A stretch of 64,000 nucleotides of DNA from Symbiodinium sp. CCMP2592 (GCA_905221615.1 CAJNDT010004001.1:900001-964000); one strand, 5' to 3'. Counted from the stretch's first letter, positions 22,201 to 31,930 are shown. Numbers and translations are program-made. The notes: generated by a model not told the origin, from the letters alone.

Positions 22201-23037
22201 CTTGGCACCAATGTCAGCATCAGCCCTGTTATGTGGCCAGGCATCCACTCTTACCTGGACGACAAGCTCCGCTTCACAGGTTGCCCCCCGGGCACGGGCA
22301 TTTCACCGGGCTCAACCCTGCTTTCAGCTCGGCATAAACCTCTTAAAAGTAAGGAAGACCTGGCCCTAGTCCCCGTCAGCACCAAGCGCATGTGGCTCCG
22401 AGTCACGGACCCCACTTCCTCCAAGCGGCGCTTATCTGAGTCCAGCAGAGAAACCCTTGGGACTGGCGGCCCAGGCCGCTCCGACCACCACCTACCAGTT
22501 CGGTGGAGTCGGCCGCTGACGCTTTCGGCAAGGGAAATGATTGCGGCGTGGGAGGATGGCTCCTCATCCCCAGTGGACGCCTGCTTTGGTTCGCCCACCG
22601 CTACACTGTCAAAGACTTTCTGGACTTAGGTCTGCCCATGCAACCAGACGCCAACTTGGACATCTCCAGCTACGAGACATTGGCACAGTGCTTTGTGCTT
22701 TTGGCTTTTTGGAAAGCCCATGGTTCCGGTCGCTTGGCTTTGACATTACCAGCTTTGAGCGATAACAGTGGTGCAGAGTCGGTGTGTAATAAGCTTTACA
22801 CCTCCAAAGTACCACTTAATCTTTTTGTTCGCAAGCTTTCGATGTGGAGCTCGATTACTGGTGTCACTCTGGACTGCAGCCACATAGCTGGCGAGAAGAA
22901 CGACGACGCAGACCTGCTTTCTCGGTGGGATGGCTCAGCGGAACTCCCTGCCAAGTTTCTGGCCGCGAACCGCATCAAGCTCTCACTTTCTGAGTTCTGG
23001 CAGCTCCGCTTTCAAGTGACGAACATTTTCTGCTTGC
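19284..23037 (+). pseudogene. Element A pol: dioxygenase-like, C5-methyltransferase-like, RT, RNase H; several frameshifts
   Basis: Frame 1 (19,284-about 19,850): double-stranded beta-helix with the iron motif H-T-D at 19,698-19,706 and S-L-G-N-F-S-G-G-E-V-W. The distal iron and oxoglutarate residues lie in another frame (A-L-H-C-T-L-P-I-Q-G-D-R, 19,916-19,951). A third frame (to 22,629) carries the methyltransferase motifs F-L-D-I-C-C-G-A (about 20,107), G-S-P-P-C-K-E-Y-S (20,284-20,310) with the catalytic Cys in place, and L-E-Q-P-T-N-A-M-S-W (about 20,481). The RT follows, with S-L-D-V-K-G-A-H and intact Y-V-D-D at 21,852-21,864. RNase H is in a fourth frame from 22,503 (D-A-F-G-K-G, S-Y-E-T, S-D-N-S-G-A-E, D-A-D-L-L-S-R). 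Element B cuts it at 23,037; the C-terminus resumes at 31,931 and ends at TAG, 32,019. Three frame changes and the insertion make it non-functional. Confidence 0.7.
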
Positions 23038-23038
23038 A

Positions 23039-23208
23039 GACTTTTCTTTCTTTTGGAAACTTGACAGGCAGTGAAGCTGCCGTGTTTTACATCGGAGGTT
23101 TTTGGAAAACATTTCTTGCATGAGCCTCATTTCTTTGACATGGCAGATCGGAGATCTCTATCTTTCCCGCGAGTCTGCTCAAAGTGAGAGGCAAGAAATT
23201 TTTCTTTT
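23039..23208 (+). repeat. Split direct repeat A1 (left end of element B)
   Basis: 170 bp from GACTTTTCTTTCTTTTGG to GAAATTTTTCTTTT. It matches A2 (31,415-31,584) except for G/A in GCATGAGCCTC. Confidence 0.88.
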
Positions 23209-23306
23209 GGCCTCTAGAGTCCCCGTATTGTGCAAGCTAGAAGCCTCCAGGTGCTAATCTCAGGGCTTTAGCTGCGTGCACAGTGCCCCCCCGTTGGGGG
23301 TGCTAG

Positions 23307-23835
23307 ATGGACGGGACGCTTCCGGCGCCTCAGCAGGTGCCAGTGACTTGCCCTGTCACAGGGCAAATTTTGGAGCAGGTCTCCACTCCACTTGAGCCGG
23401 CACCTTTCCCGCCTGAACCTCCCTTGTCGCTGGGGGACCTGCCTTCAGCCAGTCCCGAGTCGCTGCCAGGGGGTGTTAGGGGACTTCGGGACTACAGGGT
23501 TTCGGTTGGGGATGGCCAGTCCGTTGAGATTAGTGACGAAGACCAGGACCTCGCTCAAGACTGCTCGGGCTCCCCTTGGAACCTGCTACTTGCGAGGGAA
23601 CAGGAGGGCAACAGCCCTCGGGAGTTCAGATTCTCTGAGGAGAGGGTTCTTTCGGAGTGTGATCTTGGGAGTCTCGCCACCCATCCTTCGTTGGATAGGG
23701 AACCTTCTGATTTAGCTTACGAACCCTCCTTTGCTGAGGAAAGGGAATGGTACTCGCAGGTAGGAGAGACAGATCCTCCGATAGAACCTCGTGGAGCCCT
23801 TCCTCCTGACATTGTTCAGGGGGGGAGACGGCTTC
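23307..23835 (+). CDS. Element B acidic N-terminal ORF leading into the recombinase frame
   Basis: ATG at 23,307. Pro/Glu/Ser-rich, acidic sequence of about 175 residues without a known fold. The frame itself stays open to 24,002, but the sensible protein continues in the frame that opens at 23,840 (G-A-A-A-D-D-D-A-R-Q-A). A one-base change in the G run at 23,818-23,826 would fuse both. It corresponds in position to the acidic region in front of the recombinase of element A. Confidence 0.5.
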
Positions 23836-23839
23836 TTGG

Positions 23840-25600
23840 TTGTGTGGTGCTGCTGCTGATGATGATGCGAGACAGGCCGCCACGGTGGCCTTCTGCAAGA
23901 AGAGACGACTCGACCTGCCCTCGCTGCCTTGGAGCCCACCCAAGACATTTCTTCAGAAGTCCTATGATGACATTTTCAATTTTGTGCCTGCAGTGGGAGT
24001 GAGGGAAGTTTTTATGGGAGCAGCGTCTTCGTCGGAGCCTACACCGGAAGCAGCAAGTGAAATCCCATGGACTGTGGTGGTTCGCCTGACGCGTGTTCGG
24101 CTGACCAAGAGTGATGATGACATTCGAGACGGGGCCTTGAAACGCTTCAAGGTCTTGATACTGCTAGACCCGGAAGCGACTCGCCTTGGGGCAAGCCTGC
24201 TAAAACAAGGCTTGGGTCTGGAGCCTGACGAGGTGATTGCAGCTAGTCTGGCGGATGCCTTTAGGGCCAAGGCCTCCGCAACAATTCAAAAACGAGCTCT
24301 TTCGTTGCAATCTTTGGCTATCATGACATATGACCTAGGCTTCGAGTCGCCCTGGCGCTTGACCGAGCCCCAAGCCTACGAGATTTTCAACAAGCTTCGC
24401 AGCTCGGATGCCAAGGCCTCGACTGCCTCACACTTTGTGGAAGCGCTGGGGTTTCTGCACGGGGTGGCTGTTTTCAACTTCATGTCCTTGGATGTCATTC
24501 TATCATCACGGGTGCGGGGCATTGCCAGAGACACGCGACTTAACAAGGAGCCGCTCAAGCAGCGAGACCCCTTGTCGTATGCGAGGGTTAAAGCCTTGGA
24601 GGAGCTCATGACCAAGACTTCAACTTGGCTGCAATGCGTGCTCGGCCTCATGCTCTTCTGCGTGCATTCATGTTGCCGGTGGGCGGATGCTCAAAAAGTC
24701 AAGAAACTCGAGCTGATAGGTGAAGGCCGTGGGCAACTTCTTATTGCTTCAGGCTTAGGCTCTAAGACTTCTTTGACGGCTGACGCCCAAACGAAGTTTC
24801 TGCCCTACGTATGCGTGGCTGGAGGGGCAAGCGGCCAACCTTGGGCGGAGTTGTGGCTACAGGCTCGTGCTGCTGAAGGCCTTGATTTCTCAGCGGGGTG
24901 CCTTCCGTCCTGGTCTCAGCGTGCCGGTTGCTGGGCCACGGTGCCTATGAGTTCGGAGGAGGGCTCGGACCTCCTTGAGGAGTTCCTTCTTACCATTGGC
25001 ATGGGGGCCTCTCCTGACGAATCGATTGGTACACATAGTCTGAAGGCTACCTTACTTTCATGGGTGGGATGGAGCTCCACAGTCCATTTCAGTGCCAAGG
25101 AGAAGTTGCTGCTCGGGCACCACTTCAAACGTGGTGGTTCATCTAATCTCATCTATTCCCGCCAGTACTACATCTCCCTCGCTGGGAAACTCCTTGCACT
25201 TTTCGAGAGCATCCGAGCTGGGGACTTCGATCCCGACATGTCGACTTCTGACAGGGTTGCAGCTGTAGCGTCGAGACATTTCAGCCGCCCGGAGCCAGAC
25301 GCTCCGGCACTACCGAACGAGGAACCCGACGAGCTGGAGTCCTTGGCTTCGAGGTCCGCTGAGTCCGAGGCGGAATTCTTCGGGCGCCCAGCGGGGGCTA
25401 CCGGGTCTAGGCTTCCCTTTACGGAGTGCACCGCCGACCAGCTGATGATCCATTCCCTGTCAAACATCGTACACAAACTTAGGGATGCTACAAGCTTCTT
25501 TTGCGGGAGGCCGGTCACCTCAAGGTACAGAGTCTTCACCACTGAAGATGAGGAGGAACCCGAGCCTTGTATTCAGTGTCGTCGAGCATCGGAGTTTTGA
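23840..25600 (+). CDS. Element B tyrosine recombinase
   Basis: Open frame of 586 codons without its own ATG at the start, probably joined to the preceding ORF. Residues about 45-260 are the SAM-like core-binding part. The catalytic domain has the first Arg in C-C-R-W-A-D-A-Q-K (about 24,676), the box H-S-L-K (25,034-25,045), L-G-H-H-F-K-R, and the nucleophile in I-Y-S-R-Q-Y (25,154-25,156). As in element A the box reads H-x-x-K, not H-x-x-R. The C-terminus is acidic and ends with C-I-Q-C at TGA, 25,598. Function: strand exchange integrating the circular cDNA. Confidence 0.78.
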   Translation: MCGAAADDDARQAATVAFCKKRRLDLPSLPWSPPKTFLQKSYDDIFNFVPAVGVREVFMGAASSSEPTPEAASEIPWTVVVRLTRVRLTKSDDDIRDGALKRFKVLILLDPEATRLGASLLKQGLGLEPDEVIAASLADAFRAKASATIQKRALSLQSLAIMTYDLGFESPWRLTEPQAYEIFNKLRSSDAKASTASHFVEALGFLHGVAVFNFMSLDVILSSRVRGIARDTRLNKEPLKQRDPLSYARVKALEELMTKTSTWLQCVLGLMLFCVHSCCRWADAQKVKKLELIGEGRGQLLIASGLGSKTSLTADAQTKFLPYVCVAGGASGQPWAELWLQARAAEGLDFSAGCLPSWSQRAGCWATVPMSSEEGSDLLEEFLLTIGMGASPDESIGTHSLKATLLSWVGWSSTVHFSAKEKLLLGHHFKRGGSSNLIYSRQYYISLAGKLLALFESIRAGDFDPDMSTSDRVAAVASRHFSRPEPDAPALPNEEPDELESLASRSAESEAEFFGRPAGATGSRLPFTECTADQLMIHSLSNIVHKLRDATSFFCGRPVTSRYRVFTTEDEEEPEPCIQCRRASEF

Positions 25601-26181
25601 CCAGGTCCGGACGCCGCGGATAAAAGCCGTGGGGAACGTATGTTTGCAATCCACCTGGTGATGCCGAGATCTGTCTGCGCCTCTTAAGTCCATAAACAGT
25701 CCATGCTGATCGGCCGGCATTCGTGCCCGTGGCCGCGTACATGTAATCCTGTCGGGCTGATGGCTTAGGGCTGATACGCAAGGTTGGGCACACAAACCCC
25801 TTTTTGGGTTCCGGGCCGGTGAGTTTCTCACCCGAGGCCCGCGTGACATATTTGACGACGGAGCTTTCCGTTTTGACATATGTTGGCTTGAGAGAGAAGC
25901 GCTGGGATTGATTAACGCGGTGATGACTGTAAGTCCGAGTCACCACATGCAAATGTCAGCCGGTGTCACGCGACACCCGGGGCTGGCCTTGATGGATGAA
26001 GACCGTATCACTTTGTGCCGGCCAGGGTTGGCTCGTGGCACGGGTGGAAGATTGAGCTGCCCATATTGCGGCCGTGGCTCACAGCAGACGGCCAGTGATG
26101 AATGCAACCAGACAAAACATCATCCGTCACGTGTTTGGTCAAAGATCACAGATCGGGTGTTTAACGCATTCATTTGCAGCC
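25601..26181. other. Element B spacer, no gene seen
   Basis: About 580 bases between the recombinase and gag ORFs. Short ORFs here have no recognisable motif and lie on the minus strand or overlap the gag start. Confidence 0.5.
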
Positions 26182-27394
26182 ATGACGTCAGCCACCTTGG
26201 ACTCCGAAGCAGCGTTTCAGGAAAGGTGTCTTCGCATCGGCATGACACCGGAGTTGTATGGGAAGCTCAAAGAAAAAGGCTACGACACCTTCGGAAAAAT
26301 TGCCTTTGCTGCTGCGAGCTCTCCTCAGGCCCTGACAGACGAGGCCATCGATGAGTGGTTGGCCACGGTCGTGGACCCGAGGCCCTCTGCGTTTCAAGTT
26401 TCTGTGATCCGGCGACTCCTCTTTGAGAGCCAGTCACTCAACATCGCGGACTTGAGGACCCGAGTTGAAGGCCAGCCGGAAAACACCATCAAGAAACTTC
26501 CTACGGCCGAGCGGCTGGCCAGACAAGAAGCCCAGCAAGCTCGCTTGAAAGGTGTTGTCTTCACCGTATCAAATCAGCCATCTCATGCGAGCATCGACCA
26601 GGTCACCGACATGTTGGAAAACAATTCTTTGCGCTACCTGCCCATGAACAGGTGGACCTCTCGTTCCCAGGAGCTGAGCTTAGCCAAGAAGGATTCATCG
26701 ATCCAAATTGACCCGGAGGGCAACCTTAAGCTCGGGACCAAGGCCCCTGATCCGGTGTGCGACACGAATGGTCGCCTATGCGCTTCGGCAGGCTTTCTTT
26801 CGCCGATCGCTAGCCCTAGACTTGGGCAACCTGTGCACCTTTGAGGTCATGGAGGAGTGGGTTAACTCCATCTTTGAGTTGACCCAGCGTCAGGTTCCCA
26901 CGAGGTATACCAAAATCTCCTTGTCGCAGATCGTAGCAGCCGATAAGGAGCTCTTCATCCGTGCAGCCAATAACCTTGAGGGCAAGCTTCAGAAACCGGT
27001 AGGTGCTGCTAAGCCATTGGATTCTGAGCTGAAGCGTCTGTCGGTGTCGCATGACATCACTCAGTTCTTGTCACCCTTGCTCTCACCGCCTCCACCGGCC
27101 CATCCGACCAAGAGGCCCCAGGACGGCGATGATGATGCACCGCCCAAGAAAGTCAAAGGCAAAGGCGATAAAGGCAATAAAGGCGGGGGCAAGGGTCGTG
27201 CACCTAGGATTGAAATACCTGAAGGTTGTTCCGCCAGAGACTCGCAGAACCGGCCAAATTGTTTTGGGTTCAATTTGGGCACTTGTAAGGCCAAGGTGGT
27301 TAAAGGCAGGTGCCCGAAAGGATATCACCAGTGCTGGAAAGTAGGATGCAATAAGAATCACCCGTACAGTGAGTGCACGCATGGCATGCAGTGA
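26182..27394 (+). pseudogene. Element B gag-like protein with CCCH zinc finger, one frameshift
   Basis: ATG at 26,182 (M-T-S-A-T-L). The N-terminal helical region (F-Q-E-R-C-L-R-I-G-M-T) resembles gag-like proteins of dinoflagellate retroelements. Near 26,770 the frame changes, and the second part (V-A-Y-A-L-R-Q-A-F onwards) runs to TGA at 27,392. A Lys/Gly-rich basic stretch (27,140-27,205) precedes a Cys/His region C-F-G-F-N-L-G-T-C...C-x3-G-Y-H-x-C...C-N-K-N-H typical of RNA-binding CCCH modules. The end overlaps the pol ATG (27,381) by 14 nt, a layout suited to reinitiation. Confidence 0.6.
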
Positions 27395-30300
27395 GATGGC
27401 CAATCAGGGGATGGGCCAGCTCCTGAGGCAGTCCCCTTGGCCCAACGTGCAAGCCGAGCTCCGAGCTCGGAGTGTTTCGCAAAGAAACTTAATTCAGTCG
27501 ATGCGCCACCATCCCGCCTTGATCTGCAAAAGTTGCATGAACATCTCGTTGCGGATGGATTTCTACGCCCCGACGCCAGGACTCAGCAACCGAATTTTGG
27601 AGTTGGGGCTTTTTCTCAGGGAGGGCTTCAGGGTCTGCGTGGAGAGTGTAAGAGCTGTCCACAAACGACCAAAGCCATCACAGCTTTTGTCCGAGCTCAG
27701 CTCCCAGACCTTTTCTTTACTACAGTTTTCCTGTTTTGCAATTCCGGTACGTCAATGCATGTTGAATCATAAGTCCCCCACAGGTGTCATTCCGATCGGA
27801 TCGTTCACTGGAGGCCACATCTGGGCCCAGTGCGAACAGGGTTCGGAACTCCGTCCTATCAACGGCAAACCGACTCCTGGCGAGCTGCTTGATGTGTCCG
27901 CTGGACCCATCACCTTTGAGGCTTACTCCCGAAGCCACTGCACTGAACCATGGCAAGGCCACAGGCTGATTGCTGTGGCCTTTAGCGTCTCGGATCTGTC
28001 AAAGCTCACCCTTGAAGCGGCACATTCCCTCTTGTCCTTAGGGTTTAGGCCCCCGACCTCCTTGGGTTTCCCGCTACAGATCGCCGAGCAAACGCAGCCC
28101 CCACGACCTGATGAGCCGTGGATCTTCGAAATCTTTTCAGGCACCGGGGGTTTCGCTCGAGCTTGCCTTCGGAAGGGATTCAAAGTCCTCGCCTTTGACG
28201 CTAAGCTTGCTGGGGCAATGGTCCCCACGGCCAATCTGGACTTCTCCACGGAAGCAGGCCGTGAAATCTTCATGTCAATGCTGAAGCAGTGCAAGCCTTT
28301 TCACGTTCACCTGGGTGTGCCTGCAGGTTCTGCATCAGCCTCTCAGCGCCAAGCTTCAAAGCCCGGTCGTAGACTCCAGGGCCCCCAAGTTACCAAGCTC
28401 CGAACGTCGGAACACTGCTTAGGTGTGCCCACCATCCGGTGGTCCTCTGCCGAAGGCATAAAGCTTAGGAAGGAAAATGCCCTTTTTCGCTTCTGCTTCG
28501 ATGTCGTTTGCTTCTGCCTTGAAGCAAACATTTCGGTAAGTGTCGAAAACCCGGCAAATTCTTTGCTGTGGCACATTTTGCAGCGCTTCGCATCTCAGGC
28601 TGGCATCAGGTGGCCACCCAGCAAGCTTGAGCAAGTCACCTTTGCCATGTGCGCACATGGGGGCGATCGCCCTAAGCAATGCAAACTTTTGGCCTCCAAA
28701 GGCTTGTTTTCTCCTTTGGCAGCGAAGTGTAGCCAGGATCATGAGCATGCATCCTGGTGGTCGTCGTCCCGCCTCAGTGCGTGCTATCCGCCTTTGCTGT
28801 GCACCCGCATGGCCGATTGTGTTGCTCGCTGCGCCTCTGAGTCCAGCCGGACTCTTTCACCAGCAACTGACTTCCACGCTGCAGCTCTGGCCGCGGCCGC
28901 CAAGCAAAGCCATCGCCAGGCGCCACTTATTCCGGAGTTTCACAAGGTCACTTGGGAAACTCCTGAATTTAAACCTGACAAGTCTTGCAAGATCCTCCTG
29001 ACCCACGCTGCAGGGGACAGTGGTGGGGGTCTAACTTCGGATCCAGCGGGCTCTAGACCTGTTAAGGTAGGTCACTGGCTTGACATGAGTCAACATGTCT
29101 CCAAAGCCCACACTTTGCAACACCCGGTGGACAAAGCGATTGCTGCTGGCCCGGAAGTGTTGGAAGCGGTCGACTTTTGCATGACCCATGATTCTGCCAA
29201 GGCCAACCAGCTTAGGAAGCTAGAACTCCTTAAAGTTAAGCTCCTCGCCAAGACCCTGGAAGAAGACGAGCGGAAACTTCATGCATCCTTCCCGCCGTGG
29301 TTCGAGAAGGTGATCAAAGGCAAAAGGATTTGTCTGTGGGAGTCTCTTTTGAGGAATCATGGTTTTGACGACATGGGGGTAGTGGATCTAATGAAAAAGG
29401 GGGTGCCTCTCGTAGGGACTTCGGAAAAGCCAGAGTGCTTCAAGACAAAGGTGGCTATGGCTTCCATGTCTGAATCAGAACTCCGTGCTACTGCCTCCTT
29501 GCGACGCCGTGCAGCCTTGTCGAGACCGAACCGTGCGACCCCTGAGGAAATTTCTCTTCTTCAGGAGGCCTCTAACTCCGAGGTTGCTGAAAATTTCATC
29601 GAGGGGCCCTACACTGAAGCACAGGTCGCTCAGATCTTCGGCCATTCGGATTGGGGCGTAATTCCTAGATTTGTTCTTGAGCAAGGCCTTGAAAAGAAGG
29701 TTCGACCCATAGATGATGGGCACGCTTCCCAGGTCAACGAAGCTTTCACTTCCCTGATCAAGCTGGAGCTTCAAGGAGCCGACTTTGTTTCAGGCCTAGC
29801 TCTGCTGATTGCCCGGGCTGAAAAGGAACGCTCAGATCGCCTGGGTGTCCCTGCTAGGCAATGGCTAGGGCGGACCCTCGACCTTTCGAAAGCGTACAAG
29901 CAATTAGCGGTACTACCGCTGCACCGTGACATTGCCGTAATCTGCCATCCCAATGAGAAGGGGGAACCACAATTCTTTGTTGCAAACGCATTGATGTTTG
30001 GCTTGACTTCGTCGGTGTATGGATTCGTGAGGGTGGCCCGAAGCCTGCATTTCTTGCTGTGCAAAGTGCTGAAGATCCCCTCAGCAAACTACTTCGACGA
30101 TTATCCTCTCTTCGCTTTGAGAGAGGGTGCCCAGGAACTTGACGGTTTGACTTCGGAATTCTTGGAACTCTTGGGGTGGCGCTTTGCCCAGACCGGGATA
30201 AAGGGTCAACCGTATGAAGAAACCTTCACGGTACTCGGAATGCAGCTGGACGTCAGCCGCCTCCACGAGGGTGTTGCGGTACTAGCCAACAAAGAAGGCC

Positions 30301-31076
30301 GTGTCAAGCGCATTGCCGAAATGCTTGGTAACATCTTTGACCGAGGTACCCTTGGCAGGCATGAGGCACAGGTGCTCCTGGGACTTTTAAACTACGCCTC
30401 TGGATTCTTCGCGGGCCGATCCCTAAAGCCGGCATGCCACTTCCTGCTATCCTTGGTTCGTGGGAAACGCCCGACTGCTGCCGAAATACAGCGCTTCTGC
30501 AAAACCACCCAGGCTGTCTTGAGCACCACGCCACCGAGAATCCTTCGCATCTTTGACCCGCGACCGCCCATCCATGTTTGGACGGACGGTGCTTGGGAAG
30601 ACCCTTGGGCTGGAATAGGTGCGGTTGTTCTAGACACGCTAGACGATAGCGCTAGGGTTTTTGCTGGTTGTGTGCCCACTAAGCTTTTGGAGCGATGGAA
30701 GCTGGATGTGGGATCACAGCTTATATGCGAAATCGAACTCTACGCCTTAGTCACTTTGCGTCGTATGCTCCAAAACAGCCTGTGCAACCGAAGAGTCATC
30801 TTCTGGCTGGACAACGAAGCTGCACGCACATCAGCAATCAAAGGTTTGAGCAAGAGCGAATCCATGTATCGCTTAGCCCACTATCTTGCAGTGATTGAGG
30901 CTGAGGCTCCTTGCGTTGCATGGTACGAGAGAGTGCCATCCTTTTCAAACGTGGCCGACCCTCCCTCACGAGGTGATGGGCAAAGCATACTCAGCTTGGT
31001 AGGCGCCAAGGTTGTAGAAGCTTTCATCCATGATGAGAGTTCTAACCAGAGATTTCTTCATCAGGGGTTCGCGTGA
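27381..31076 (+). CDS. Element B pol: dioxygenase-like, C5-methyltransferase-like, RT, RNase H
   Basis: ATG at 27,381, open to TGA 31,074. The dioxygenase-like N-terminus is best read in the +1-shifted frame 27,437-27,772 (F-G-V-G-A-F-S-Q-G-G...S-M-H-V-E-S). It returns to the main frame at V-I-P-I-G-S-F-T-G-G-H-I-W and H-C-T-E-P-W-Q-G-H-R, so one frameshift lies near 27,765. The methyltransferase-like part has I-F-E-I-F-S-G-T-G-G-F-A-R-A (about 28,125) and S-V-E-N-P-A-N-S-L-L-W (about 28,540). At the catalytic position it reads G-V-P-A-G-S-A-S-A-S instead of P-C, so methyl transfer is doubtful. RT: L-D-L-S-K-A-Y-K-Q and intact Y-F-D-D at 30,088-30,106. RNase H: T-D-G-A-W, E-I-E-L-Y-A, L-D-N-E-A-A, V-A-D-P-P-S-R, all acidic residues present. 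Confidence 0.78.
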   Translation: MACSEMANQGMGQLLRQSPWPNVQAELRARSVSQRNLIQSMRHHPALICKSCMNISLRMDFYAPTPGLSNRILELGLFLREGFRVCVESVRAVHKRPKPSQLLSELSSQTFSLLQFSCFAIPVRQCMLNHKSPTGVIPIGSFTGGHIWAQCEQGSELRPINGKPTPGELLDVSAGPITFEAYSRSHCTEPWQGHRLIAVAFSVSDLSKLTLEAAHSLLSLGFRPPTSLGFPLQIAEQTQPPRPDEPWIFEIFSGTGGFARACLRKGFKVLAFDAKLAGAMVPTANLDFSTEAGREIFMSMLKQCKPFHVHLGVPAGSASASQRQASKPGRRLQGPQVTKLRTSEHCLGVPTIRWSSAEGIKLRKENALFRFCFDVVCFCLEANISVSVENPANSLLWHILQRFASQAGIRWPPSKLEQVTFAMCAHGGDRPKQCKLLASKGLFSPLAAKCSQDHEHASWWSSSRLSACYPPLLCTRMADCVARCASESSRTLSPATDFHAAALAAAAKQSHRQAPLIPEFHKVTWETPEFKPDKSCKILLTHAAGDSGGGLTSDPAGSRPVKVGHWLDMSQHVSKAHTLQHPVDKAIAAGPEVLEAVDFCMTHDSAKANQLRKLELLKVKLLAKTLEEDERKLHASFPPWFEKVIKGKRICLWESLLRNHGFDDMGVVDLMKKGVPLVGTSEKPECFKTKVAMASMSESELRATASLRRRAALSRPNRATPEEISLLQEASNSEVAENFIEGPYTEAQVAQIFGHSDWGVIPRFVLEQGLEKKVRPIDDGHASQVNEAFTSLIKLELQGADFVSGLALLIARAEKERSDRLGVPARQWLGRTLDLSKAYKQLAVLPLHRDIAVICHPNEKGEPQFFVANALMFGLTSSVYGFVRVARSLHFLLCKVLKIPSANYFDDYPLFALREGAQELDGLTSEFLELLGWRFAQTGIKGQPYEETFTVLGMQLDVSRLHEGVAVLANKEGRVKRIAEMLGNIFDRGTLGRHEAQVLLGLLNYASGFFAGRSLKPACHFLLSLVRGKRPTAAEIQRFCKTTQAVLSTTPPRILRIFDPRPPIHVWTDGAWEDPWAGIGAVVLDTLDDSARVFAGCVPTKLLERWKLDVGSQLICEIELYALVTLRRMLQNSLCNRRVIFWLDNEAARTSAIKGLSKSESMYRLAHYLAVIEAEAPCVAWYERVPSFSNVADPPSRGDGQSILSLVGAKVVEAFIHDESSNQRFLHQGFA

Positions 31077-31081
31077 TGTCA

Positions 31082-31397
31082 GGGGCATTCGGGACGCTGC
31101 CCTCCTTGATCTTGAAAAATCTCAGCTTGCCAAACCCGTGATGCTCGAACATAGGTTTGGCCGGAGCTGTGGGGGCTCCCGAATTAGAATTCACCCCAGA
31201 TCACCGTGCGAATAAAAAGAGTGTGGCGCGACAACTCCTTGGATCCTCCTTTTATATATTGTGAGGATCTGATACTTTATACTTTTGGTATTGAAATATA
31301 TTCCAATATTATTTGAAGGATTCTGTCTTATATGATTGATGTCCGTGATATTTGATATCACTCAACCTTTTTGTAAAACATCAGGTTTCTGAAAGAA
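31082..31397 (+). repeat. Split direct repeat B1 of element B
   Basis: 316 bp beginning GGGGCATTCGGGACGC just after the pol stop codon and ending GGTTTCTGAAAGAA. It is AT-rich in its second half. Two differences from B2. Confidence 0.88.
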
Positions 31398-31414
31398 GAA
31401 CTTTTCTGCTTTCT

Positions 31415-31584
31415 GACTTTTCTTTCTTTTGGAAACTTGACAGGCAGTGAAGCTGCCGTGTTTTACATCGGAGGTTTTTGGAAAACATTTCTTGCATGAA
31501 CCTCATTTCTTTGACATGGCAGATCGGAGATCTCTATCTTTCCCGCGAGTCTGCTCAAAGTGAGAGGCAAGAAATTTTTCTTTT
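31415..31584 (+). repeat. Split direct repeat A2 of element B
   Basis: 170-bp copy of the left end, placed between B1 and B2. A G-rich run (31,609-31,618) separates it from B2. Confidence 0.88.
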
Positions 31585-31614
31585 CCCACCCTCCCACCCA
31601 ATGCGGACGGGGGG

Positions 31615-31930
31615 GGGGCATTCGGGACGCTGCCCTCCTTGATCTTGAACAATCTCAGCTTGCCAAACCCGTGATGCTCGAACATAGGTTTGGCCGGAGC
31701 TGTGGGGGCTCCCGAATTAGAATTCACCCCAGATCACCGTGCGAATAAAAAGAGTGTGGCGCGACAACTCCTTGGATCCTCCTTTTATATATTGTGAGGA
31801 TCTGATACTTTATACTTTTGGTATTGAAATATATTCCATTATTATTTGAAGGATTCTGTCTTATATGATTGATGTCCGTGATATTTGATATCACTCAACC
31901 TTTTTGTAAAACATCAGGTTTCTGAAAGAA
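31615..31930 (+). repeat. Split direct repeat B2 (right end of element B)
   Basis: 316 bp. The offset to B1 is a constant 533 bp, with substitutions only (A/C near the start, A/T in the AT-rich part). Element A sequence resumes directly after it. Confidence 0.88.

Larger units (their letters stand above)
23039..31930 (+). mobile_element. DIRS/PAT-like retroelement B with split direct repeats (inner)
   Basis: The terminal structure is seen directly: A1 (170 bp) at the left end, ORFs, then B1 (316 bp), A2 (170 bp) and B2 (316 bp) at the right end. A1/A2 and B1/B2 are almost identical (1 and 2 differences by eye). This split-direct-repeat order is the hallmark of PAT/Ngaro-type tyrosine-recombinase retrotransposons, which insert a circular intermediate without target duplication. 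The coding order is acidic ORF, recombinase, gag with CCCH finger, then pol (dioxygenase-like, methyltransferase-like, RT, RNase H). There are a few single frameshifts; otherwise it is the best-preserved element after the copia. Confidence 0.85.
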
